48,514 nt of DNA from Gammaproteobacteria bacterium. GTDB taxonomy: Bacteria > Pseudomonadota > Gammaproteobacteria > Pseudomonadales > Azotimanducaceae. Below the pieces are notes generated by a model, which made no database searches, was not told the DNA's origin, and saw only the letters and a list, made by a program, of their open reading frames with translations. A program made the translations under genes and the position numbers. The stretch's first letter is position 1; every line of letters begins with the position of its first letter. This document shows positions 20,272 to 26,940 of the stretch, in pieces. The DNA is taken from positions 72,688 to 121,201 of the forward strand of contig VYFT01000046.1 of assembly GCA_009842245.1 (NCBI GenBank), given 5' to 3'.

Positions 20272-20913
20272 ATGCCGGAACTCATTGAGTACCCCGATCC
20301 AAACATCTATTCGGCATACGGTATCTATTTACTTCGCGGACACCATCCCCTCGTCCGAAAATTAAAACGATACTACAAACCAGTTTCGCACGGCACACGT
20401 GCTTGGGGTAGTAGTTTTCTCTTAATGGACTTTCTCAAACAACATCCTCCGAAGAAACGAGCGAGAATTTTGGATGTTGGGTGTGGTTGGGGGCCTGTGA
20501 GCGTCTATGCTACAGTCCAGTTACGCGCCAAAGTCACGGCGATCGATGCCGACGCAAATGTATTCCCGTTCCTTGATCTCCTCGCAGCATTAAACGATGT
20601 CAAGGTCGATAAGCTACACAAGAAATTTGATCAGGTCAAACGACCGTTGCTCGAGAACCAAGACCTGCTAGTGGGTTCCGACATATGTTATTGGGACGAA
20701 CACGTGAAGCTGTTGTTCAATTTGGTGAACAGAGCAATAACCGCCGGCGTCACGCGCGTTGTACTGTCAGACCCAGGAAGAGCTAGTTTTTATCGATTCG
20801 TGGAACTCTGCGACAAGAAAAAGAACTGGGACGCGAAACTCGTGCGCTGGTACTCACTCGAACCGAATCGAGCTACGGGTGAAATCTTGGAGATTTCCCC
20901 ACAAGGGACGTAA
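20272..20913 (+). CDS. Class I SAM-dependent methyltransferase
   Basis: A 213-residue protein with a Rossmann methyltransferase core. Motif I is ILDVGCGWGPVSVYA (66-80, glycine-rich SAM loop), motif II includes VTAIDADANVFPFL with an acidic residue after strand 2, and a later LLVGSDICYWDEH strand fits motif IV. It resembles the lysine-methyltransferase-like group (methyltransferase-16/ETFB-KMT type), but the substrate cannot be assigned. It follows the receptor terminator and so likely has its own promoter. Confidence 0.8.
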   Translation: MPELIEYPDPNIYSAYGIYLLRGHHPLVRKLKRYYKPVSHGTRAWGSSFLLMDFLKQHPPKKRARILDVGCGWGPVSVYATVQLRAKVTAIDADANVFPFLDLLAALNDVKVDKLHKKFDQVKRPLLENQDLLVGSDICYWDEHVKLLFNLVNRAITAGVTRVVLSDPGRASFYRFVELCDKKKNWDAKLVRWYSLEPNRATGEILEISPQGT

Positions 20914-20919
20914 TCCAAC

Positions 20920-20940
20920 GACGGGTTACATTCACCCGTC
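20920..20940. terminator. Hairpin between convergent genes, possible bidirectional terminator
   Basis: A perfect 7-bp inverted repeat GACGGGT / ACCCGTC with a seven-base loop sits between the methyltransferase stop (20913) and the end of the minus-strand twelve-gene run (20944). Flanking T-tracts are poor, so it may be a weak terminator or help transcripts end by another route. Confidence 0.55.
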
Positions 20941-20943
20941 TTA

Positions 20944-21627
20944 TCAATTGTCGATAAATTCTTTTATCTGATCGGCAAGCGAGGTACACGCACTAGACTG
21001 GGTTCGTGCGATAAATGGAATGGGAACCACAACCGCGGGTACGAAACTCATTCCTTTTGACTCTGCACTCAATTTCCCGACCGAAATTTCCCGTTCGACG
21101 TCCCAAATAACAGCTTCGTAAACAGACTCTGCGCGCCACGACAAGAATCCAAAGCACGCAGGAATACCACCGGTCGCGACCGCACATTGAACTGACCCAT
21201 TCTGATTAATCCGGGTAGTTGCACCGTCAATCCAAATGATGTAACGAATGCCCAACGTATCAATACGATCCTGAATCTTGGTATTGTCCGCAAAATTCTC
21301 TAAATCATCTACCTCGTCCGGTGCTATGCGCGGCTCAAACCACGGGTAAAACGCATCAATGAATTCTTGATTGGAGATAACTTCAATACCATCTCTACCC
21401 TTGGCTGTTTTCTCCGCGACACAGTCAATAAATGCTTGTTCGGTGTCATCGCCGGTTATAGTCGCTCGACGCAGAATCGCAATGATCTCGTCTTCCCCGA
21501 TGCCAGTGTCTGCTTCTCGAAATTCTTCTTGAGTAGTCTGAATACAACCTTGTAGCCCAAAAGAGCACAGTAGCATGACGAAGGATGCTACAACTAAATT
21601 GAGAATCTTACTTTGCACTTTCTTCAA
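20944..21627 (-). CDS. Putative lipoprotein, last gene of the VWA/ExbB-like cluster
   Basis: A 227-residue protein with a lipoprotein signal peptide: basic start, hydrophobic core and lipobox LQGC with Cys28. The mature part (DEIIAILRRATITGDDTEQAFIDCVAEK..., then IRYIIWIDGATTRIN and SVYEAVIWDVEREISVGKLSAESKG) looks like a small alpha/beta periplasmic domain. I do not recognise the family. The pattern of a predicted strand reporting a value followed by modified-state terms resembles other envelope-stress-type lipoproteins, but this is weak. Its start overlaps the stop of the preceding lipoprotein gene by four bases (ATGA), so it is the 3-prime end of the operon. Confidence 0.8.
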   Translation of the reverse strand: MKKVQSKILNLVVASFVMLLCSFGLQGCIQTTQEEFREADTGIGEDEIIAILRRATITGDDTEQAFIDCVAEKTAKGRDGIEVISNQEFIDAFYPWFEPRIAPDEVDDLENFADNTKIQDRIDTLGIRYIIWIDGATTRINQNGSVQCAVATGGIPACFGFLSWRAESVYEAVIWDVEREISVGKLSAESKGMSFVPAVVVPIPFIARTQSSACTSLADQIKEFIDN

Positions 21628-22298
21628 TCTACATCCTCTGTTGTTGACGACATTGTGTTAAGTTCAATCCAGTCTTTGACTGTAAGCGGTATTCGACGAG
21701 GACTAAACCGCACGATAATCTCAGTACACGCACTTCTGAGAGCAGACTCCGTCGCATTGAGCACGGCTTCATTCGTTCTTTCCAACACGCTTCCGTAGTC
21801 TCGGCGATTTACTCGCCCGTAGCCTGGCACCGGCCATTTGTAAATGTAAGTACCATTGGGTTGCTGCAATAGTAGTTCGTAACGAATCCACACTTCGTAG
21901 AAATCTGTTCCGTTTTCCGCAGGAATAGTCAAGGTCACTCCAGTGACGTTGGGGTAAAACACTCCGTCGAGACGATCTTTACGATCGTCGTCCTCTGATT
22001 CCAAAGTGATCACCTCGTCAAATAGAGCACCGAGACTCTTTTCGAAGACCTGCTCTTGATTTTCACCAAGTTCTACAACGAAACTTTGTCGTCCCTTCTT
22101 GACATCGTGCACGAAATCTTTCAATTCGGGAGGATAATAGACACCGACTTTCATCGGAAAGGGATCAATCAGTGGATCTGGAATTGACACTCCAGATACT
22201 ACGTGCGCGCCGCTCGCACATCCCCAGAGAATAAAAAGCACTGATAGGCAAGAAACACGATAGCACCACTTCTTCAATATGTCGTTTGTGTATTTCAT
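21624..22298 (-). CDS. Putative lipoprotein in the VWA/ExbB-like cluster
   Basis: A 224-residue protein with a signal peptide and lipobox LWGC (Cys27). The mature region includes MKVGVYYPPELKDFVHD, then a block ending in SLGALFDEVITLESEDD, and a strand-rich C-terminal half (GVTLTIPAENGTDFYEVWIRYELLL). The layout, a first strand naming a peptide-like value and a middle ...FEKSLGALFDEV... segment, recalls outer-membrane lipoproteins of the LPP20/FlgO or CsgG-neighbour type. I cannot assign a family. It lies 35 bases after the second VWA gene and overlaps the next lipoprotein gene by four bases. Confidence 0.8.
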   Translation of the reverse strand: MKYTNDILKKWCYRVSCLSVLFILWGCASGAHVVSGVSIPDPLIDPFPMKVGVYYPPELKDFVHDVKKGRQSFVVELGENQEQVFEKSLGALFDEVITLESEDDDRKDRLDGVFYPNVTGVTLTIPAENGTDFYEVWIRYELLLQQPNGTYIYKWPVPGYGRVNRRDYGSVLERTNEAVLNATESALRSACTEIIVRFSPRRIPLTVKDWIELNTMSSTTEDVD

Positions 22299-22333
22299 TT
22301 CTCGCTACCCTTGTATTATAGGATGGTTTTTTG

Positions 22334-23329
22334 TCAAGGTCGTGGTAAACCTACGAAAGTACCATTATTACGCACGGTCAATTCGCGCATTAGCATACTC
22401 AGCTTATAGAACTCATACCCGCTGCCTGCACTGGGCACGTAAACTGGATTCGGAAATCCTATCGCGTGAATTCTAACTCTTCGATTACCGTGTTTGTCAG
22501 CCAAATTTATGGTGTCAACATAGTCAACCACTCGTTCAACGGATGGTCCCGTAAAGTCGTCTCCAAATACGTAAATGCTAATCCGTTTATTCGGGTCGTA
22601 GTAAGTTTCAATTGCCTTAGTGACACCTTCGACCGGACTAGAGTTTGAGTAAGTGTTCCAAGTACGCATTCGAGTAATAATTCTGTCCCGTCTACTCGGT
22701 GTATCCTGAAGCCAAATACCGGGCGGATCCCGACGAAATAAGGGCTCACCCATATCGTTCAGTACTTGAAGGCCTTTGACTTCCGGGTAGATGTTTAAAA
22801 CTTCCACAAACTTTTGAACGACCCAATCCCATATTAGCTGCATACTACCTGAAGTATCAATAACAAATATGATAAATTCGCTATCTACAGGGATACCTCC
22901 TATAGTCTGATCTTTCCGTTCATAATCGACTCCTAAAAGCCGAATCATCTCCTGAGTCAATTGTTGTTTGGCATCTTTTAAGTCAGCTAACACTGCTTGT
23001 TGCTCGACTGTTAACTCTCGCAAATTATCAAATTTGCTGGTCAGTGCTAAGAGTTCTTCTTGCAGTTCGAGTAAATTCTGCAACTCGATTTCAAGATCTG
23101 TCTCCGTTTCGACCTTGACGCGTTCTAGTTCAGTTGTAATTCCCAATATTTCATTAATTTCTTGCTGTCGCCTTGCGAGTTCTGCTGCCATTTCCTCCAA
23201 GGAAGGCTCAAGAACTTCTGGCAGATCCTGCTTGGTGATCATCAACAGCAATATGATGGCACCAAATCCACAACAAATCACATCTAGAAAAGCTAAGCTA
23301 ATCTCACTACCTGACCGCACTCTTCTCAT
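22334..23329 (-). CDS. VWA-domain protein with N-terminal TolR/MotB-like membrane helix (second copy)
   Basis: A 331-residue protein from ATG 23329, which overlaps the stop of the first VWA gene by four bases (ATGA); the longer frame back to 23404 is unlikely. The basic N-terminus is followed by a membrane helix, FLDVICCGFGAIILLLMI (14-31), with Asp16 at its cytoplasmic side. A long coiled coil (about 40-130) comes next, then a VWA domain whose MIDAS metal site starts at Asp158 (DTSGSM, 158-163). The VWA part would lie in the periplasm if the helix is oriented as in TolR/ExbD/MotB. It is clearly related to the neighbouring VWA gene in the shared FLD-x5-GFGA helix motif but has a canonical MIDAS. 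Confidence 0.85.
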   Translation of the reverse strand: MRRVRSGSEISLAFLDVICCGFGAIILLLMITKQDLPEVLEPSLEEMAAELARRQQEINEILGITTELERVKVETETDLEIELQNLLELQEELLALTSKFDNLRELTVEQQAVLADLKDAKQQLTQEMIRLLGVDYERKDQTIGGIPVDSEFIIFVIDTSGSMQLIWDWVVQKFVEVLNIYPEVKGLQVLNDMGEPLFRRDPPGIWLQDTPSRRDRIITRMRTWNTYSNSSPVEGVTKAIETYYDPNKRISIYVFGDDFTGPSVERVVDYVDTINLADKHGNRRVRIHAIGFPNPVYVPSAGSGYEFYKLSMLMRELTVRNNGTFVGLPRP

Positions 23330-24417
23330 GGCCAATCCTTCGACGGAGCCATATAGGTGCCAGCAGTGTTGTAGGATAACTCCCAAAAAGACCCCGATGC
23401 CCAAGGGTCTCCTTCAAAAGGAAACAAGATAGAGTTTATCGTGATGCCAGCAGGCAGTTCGACGAGTGCGTTGCGAAACAGTCGTATTCGCTGTTCCCCC
23501 GTGACGGTGGTACGACGCCTGCTAGCCGCACTGTCGTCCGTTGTTGGTAACCCGTCGGTAATTAAGAACACATTGTCCGGAAGTGGATTCATCCGAGCAA
23601 TCAATTGAAATAAGTTTTTCAGATCAGTCGCGCCCGCAGGTGGAGTTTCACGCAATAACTCGATTGCTGTTTCAAGTGCTGGACCGTCAGTAGCGTCATG
23701 CCAATCGCCATTACCGACCACAAATTTTGCGTCTTCGTTAAAAGTGGCAATTTGCATGTCACTTTCAATGGGAATGTTCGCGACTAGCCACTCGACGGTA
23801 TCAACCGCGCGTATCCACTTCTTTGAGTTCAGTTGCGCATCTTCACTCATATTCCGAAGTCGAACAACATTGACAATTGTGTCGTGCAACATACTAGCGG
23901 ACGAATCGAGTGCGACAAGAATGTGGTTACCGCCTAAAAAGAGCCCGGTTAAATATTGTCGATCACCGGTGCCAGCTATCTCAATCGCGGTAGGCCGTCG
24001 TGATTCAAGACGAACCTTTTCCCTTTTAAGTTCCTCTTCCCTTGATTCAATTTCACTCCTCAGCTCTTCCTCTGATTCGCTCTGATCTAATGCTTGTCGT
24101 TCTATTACTTCAACTTCTTCAAACGTATCATCAACTTCACTCTGGATGTTCTCCACCTTTTCTATCGCATCCGCGAGCTGGCTTTTCAATTCTGCCACAA
24201 TTTCTCGAATTTCGGCTAACTTTTTCTCTTCCTCTTCTTGCTTGTGCTCTAGGAGACGCGCCTGAGCCAGCTGTTCTTGATTTGCTGATTCAATCACTTC
24301 CGAGGTGTTGTGATCGATGATCAGAAAGATCAGCACTACCGCACCGAAACCGCCTGCCATAATGTCAAGAAACGACAGTAAAAAGACGTTGATTTGACGC
24401 TTTCTCGGTCGTTTCAT
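23326..24417 (-). CDS. VWA-domain protein with N-terminal TolR/MotB-like membrane helix (first copy)
   Basis: A 363-residue protein. The basic start (MKRPRKRQ) leads to a single membrane helix, FLDIMAGGFGAVVLIFLII (16-34), with Asp18 near its start. A highly charged coiled coil (about 42-140) is followed by a VWA domain with MIDAS-like DSSASM (171-176), a later GATDL at the MIDAS Thr position and DNVFLITDGLPTT at the MIDAS Asp strand. The helix motif recalls stator partners that contribute a proton-carrying Asp next to a MotA/TolQ/ExbB subunit, which is encoded two genes upstream. It starts four bases after the actin-like/FHA-like gene and is translationally coupled to the second VWA gene. 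Confidence 0.85.
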   Translation of the reverse strand: MKRPRKRQINVFLLSFLDIMAGGFGAVVLIFLIIDHNTSEVIESANQEQLAQARLLEHKQEEEEKKLAEIREIVAELKSQLADAIEKVENIQSEVDDTFEEVEVIERQALDQSESEEELRSEIESREEELKREKVRLESRRPTAIEIAGTGDRQYLTGLFLGGNHILVALDSSASMLHDTIVNVVRLRNMSEDAQLNSKKWIRAVDTVEWLVANIPIESDMQIATFNEDAKFVVGNGDWHDATDGPALETAIELLRETPPAGATDLKNLFQLIARMNPLPDNVFLITDGLPTTDDSAASRRRTTVTGEQRIRLFRNALVELPAGITINSILFPFEGDPWASGSFWELSYNTAGTYMAPSKDWP

Positions 24418-24421
24418 ATCT

Positions 24422-25702
24422 TCAACTTTGGACGGTAATCAACTCATAATGACGATCTAGCACCGAAATGCGATCACCAAGTTGAACAAACAGCTCCGCT
24501 TCGACTGGAGTTCCATTCACTGCGATAGGTGCGGAGTCTCCGATCTTGAGAGCCGTACCCTGGGTACGTTGTTGCAATGTGAACAGCTGAGATTCGCCCA
24601 ATTCACCAATGTTGACAGTGAACTCAGGACCTATTGGATACGCGGTAGCTTGATGCAAAATGTGCGTTGGTTGAACTAACGGATCCGATTGCTCCTCTTC
24701 CTGATGCTGTTCATCCGACTTACTTGACGCGTGCTTCAACAAGGTCGTGTGCAGGGAACATTGATCAGAGTCTGAACGATCTCCTAGAGCCAACGTAAGA
24801 GCATCAGACGTGCTGCTAAACGTACTAACCGAGTAGTTTCGACCATCCTGCGTCAAAGCATCTGCTAATCCAGGTAACCCATAAGTTGCGTGCGAGAGCA
24901 CAAGGTCTTCGTCCGCGGTGAGAAGACTTAACGCCGAAGCATAGCGATCTTGTGCCGCTTCAACAGTTTCAGCTTTAGAAATCTCTACTTGCCGTGTAGT
25001 TCCACGATACTGCGCGTCAATAGTTGAATTGCCTTCGGAAGATCGAACAAAAGCTAATATCTGATTAAAAATTTGCTGCTCAGTTTCGCCGAACTTGCGT
25101 GGGTCAAATCGAGAGCTCGCAAGAAATTTCTCCGCTACCATCCGAATCCACGTATTTGTCAACGGAAGTATCCCAAGTTGTGGTGTAACTGACACTCGTT
25201 CGCGAACAACTTCATTATTAACTTTTAAGTGCGTGATCACGGTACGTTGCATACCGACACTTACGAAAGCTATAGCTCCCGATCCGTCACACGAAAGCGC
25301 GCCGGCAACCCCCAGATCAACAAAATCAATGACGTTGTAGCCTGCTTTTAAGGCGATACCGTAAAGTAGTCTCAATTGTTGCTCAGTACGATCACTAGGT
25401 ACCACGATTAAGACTTCATCTTTGTCCTGCAGATTACTTTGCTTTTTAATGTGAAGTAACTGTTGGTAGACAAGGTCGGCTTGAGTTTCGACCGCAAAAC
25501 CCTTAGGTTCGACGTGACTCTGATCCAGCAGGTTCCAATACTGCGTATGAACTCGCGCAGGAAATAACTTTGCAACTTTGAGCGCAGCCTCTCCAAACGA
25601 AAGTTCCTTAACTTCTGCCCAAGCTATACCAGGTTCCTGGCAAAAAATTTCACCGTCCTTACTTAGACAGATTTCAGTATCGTCGAGTTCTAGAATCCAC
25701 AT
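24422..25702 (-). CDS. Actin-like ATPase-fold protein with C-terminal FHA-like domain (tentative)
   Basis: A 426-residue cytoplasmic protein with no signal or membrane segment. ATG 25702 is chosen because it follows the stop of the ExbB-like gene by one base. Residues about 90-210 resemble the PilM/FtsA/Hsp70 fold: EVLIVVPSDRTEQQLRLLYG, a long helix, AGYNVIDFVDLGVAGAL, then AIAFVSVGMQRTVITHLKVNNEVV as a phosphate-2-like strand pair. The last 80 residues (TAYPIGPEFTVNIGE ... APIAVNGTPVEAELFVQLGDRISVL) resemble a forkhead-associated (FHA) fold. Between them lies a Gln/Glu/Ser-rich linker. Both domain calls rest on my reading of the pattern and need a profile or structure test. No Ser/Thr kinase is encoded in the window. 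Confidence 0.6.
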   Translation of the reverse strand: MWILELDDTEICLSKDGEIFCQEPGIAWAEVKELSFGEAALKVAKLFPARVHTQYWNLLDQSHVEPKGFAVETQADLVYQQLLHIKKQSNLQDKDEVLIVVPSDRTEQQLRLLYGIALKAGYNVIDFVDLGVAGALSCDGSGAIAFVSVGMQRTVITHLKVNNEVVRERVSVTPQLGILPLTNTWIRMVAEKFLASSRFDPRKFGETEQQIFNQILAFVRSSEGNSTIDAQYRGTTRQVEISKAETVEAAQDRYASALSLLTADEDLVLSHATYGLPGLADALTQDGRNYSVSTFSSTSDALTLALGDRSDSDQCSLHTTLLKHASSKSDEQHQEEEQSDPLVQPTHILHQATAYPIGPEFTVNIGELGESQLFTLQQRTQGTALKIGDSAPIAVNGTPVEAELFVQLGDRISVLDRHYELITVQS

Positions 25703-25703
25703 A

Positions 25704-26507
25704 CTAGCGTACCTGTAGATGTCGAAGTAAATTTTCGTCGCACCAAGACTCAATGTCGATTACCATCTCTTCCTGATATCGTTGAAGTTGATGCACAAAA
25801 AACATGATCACAATACTTATCACTAACGCAACAAGAGTAGAGTTAAACGCGATTCCCAAATTTTCAGTGACCCCAGCAATCGAACCTTGTTGGAACACTT
25901 CTTGTGCGAGATTAAGCGCACCGCCAATACCACGAACTGTTCCGATAAAACCGATAGAGGGAATGGCCCAAGAAATGTAGCGAATCATCGCAAGTTCACT
26001 GTCTAAACGATCTGCTTCACCCTCACACACGGTTTTTACCGCTTCGGAGGCATGTTGTATTTGTTGAGTAGATTCAAATCGTTGAAGGGCGGTTATGACC
26101 GCTCGTGGTAGTAGCGTGTCGCGGGACTTTCCGGGAAGAGATTGAACAGTTCGCATATGCACCCGGGCATCTTCCGGTAAGACGCTGGTACCCTCGGCTA
26201 TTTTCACCAAATCCTGTTTCGTGAGACGGTGTTGTAATCGAGCACTTATAGCCTTAGTCGCCATAATGGCAAAAGCCCAGAACATTAGGATAAAACAAAT
26301 TTCCTGCTCGTAATCTTTGAGAATGACGTAAATCGACCGTTTGATCTCATAATCGTCTATTTCATTTTCAACGGCTTCTTTGCGTTCCTCAAGAACAACG
26401 TTGGCATTAGGTCGAATCACAGATTCGTAGAAAGTGTGCACGACCAGCACCGCTACGACAAGCGCTAATAGTTGAGTAATGAAAGATGTGGTAAATCGTT
26501 TGTTCAA
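25704..26507 (-). CDS. MotA/TolQ/ExbB family proton-channel subunit
   Basis: A 267-residue protein with four predicted membrane helices (about 8-27, 66-86, 172-193 and 215-240) and a cytoplasmic loop between helices 2 and 3. The hallmark segment is ISWAIPSIGFIGTVRGIGGAL, followed by a helix with LGIAFNSTLVALVISIVIMFF containing the conserved Thr of the family. Family members form pentamers that use ion flow to drive TolR/ExbD/MotB partners. Here no ordinary ExbD or TolR gene is present. The neighbouring VWA proteins carry the matching single Asp-bearing helix instead. The next gene starts one base after this stop. Confidence 0.9.
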   Translation of the reverse strand: MNKRFTTSFITQLLALVVAVLVVHTFYESVIRPNANVVLEERKEAVENEIDDYEIKRSIYVILKDYEQEICFILMFWAFAIMATKAISARLQHRLTKQDLVKIAEGTSVLPEDARVHMRTVQSLPGKSRDTLLPRAVITALQRFESTQQIQHASEAVKTVCEGEADRLDSELAMIRYISWAIPSIGFIGTVRGIGGALNLAQEVFQQGSIAGVTENLGIAFNSTLVALVISIVIMFFVHQLQRYQEEMVIDIESWCDENLLRHLQVR

Positions 26508-26522
26508 AGTTGTGCCTTAGCG

Positions 26523-26939
26523 TCAAATGTCGACAGGGAAAGGAATAGGAACGTCTTCCGAAAGTTTCTCTGTTGGAACAAAAACGTCATCATCAGAGTC
26601 GCTCTCTTCCGCAGTTTCATCAGTGCTCGTGGTGTCTTCTGTGTTTGTGTCTTCTTCGGAACTAATGTCTACCGCTGATCTCGTGTCCGTGTCGGTTTGT
26701 TCAGATGCGTTGATTGATGCGTCTTCTACATTAGATTCTGAAGTCTCTGGAGTTTCAACTTCTTCGGTATCTTCGGTGCTCTCGTTCGATGTACTTTCTG
26801 CTACTTCAGTAGTATCGGAATCTTCTGGAGATTCTTCTTGTCCGAAAAACTGTATCGCAAAAAGAACCATTGCGACCACAATAGCAATTCGAACAAACGA
26901 CTCTTGTGTGTAAGTAGCGTTAGAGGATGTTGCTATCAC
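26523..26939 (-). CDS. Small single-pass membrane protein with long acidic Ser/Thr-rich tail
   Basis: A 138-residue protein from GTG 26939, supported by an AAGGAAT ribosome binding site six to ten bases upstream and by a one-base gap after the preceding stop. A longer frame reaching back to 27038 would overlap the PEGA-SUMF1 gene extensively and is rejected. Residues about 14-33 form the only hydrophobic helix (FVRIAIVVAMVLFAIQFF). The remaining hundred or so residues are almost entirely Glu, Asp, Ser, Thr and a few Val, ending in DVFVPTEKLSEDVPIPFPVDI. The tail would be disordered, strongly negative and probably periplasmic. No family is recognised. Confidence 0.75.
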   Translation of the reverse strand: MIATSSNATYTQESFVRIAIVVAMVLFAIQFFGQEESPEDSDTTEVAESTSNESTEDTEEVETPETSESNVEDASINASEQTDTDTRSAVDISSEEDTNTEDTTSTDETAEESDSDDDVFVPTEKLSEDVPIPFPVDI

Positions 26940-26940
26940 A

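Noticed and set aside
23330..23404. N-terminal extension of the second VWA protein
   Set aside because: It overlaps the first VWA gene; ATG 23329 gives a four-base ATGA junction and an N-terminus matching its sister protein.
26527..26913. Plus-strand Ser-rich open frame
   Set aside because: It is the antisense of the acidic tail of the small membrane protein at 26523-26939; its Ser/Val-rich composition is a mirror of Asp/Glu/Ser/Thr codons, with no ribosome binding site.
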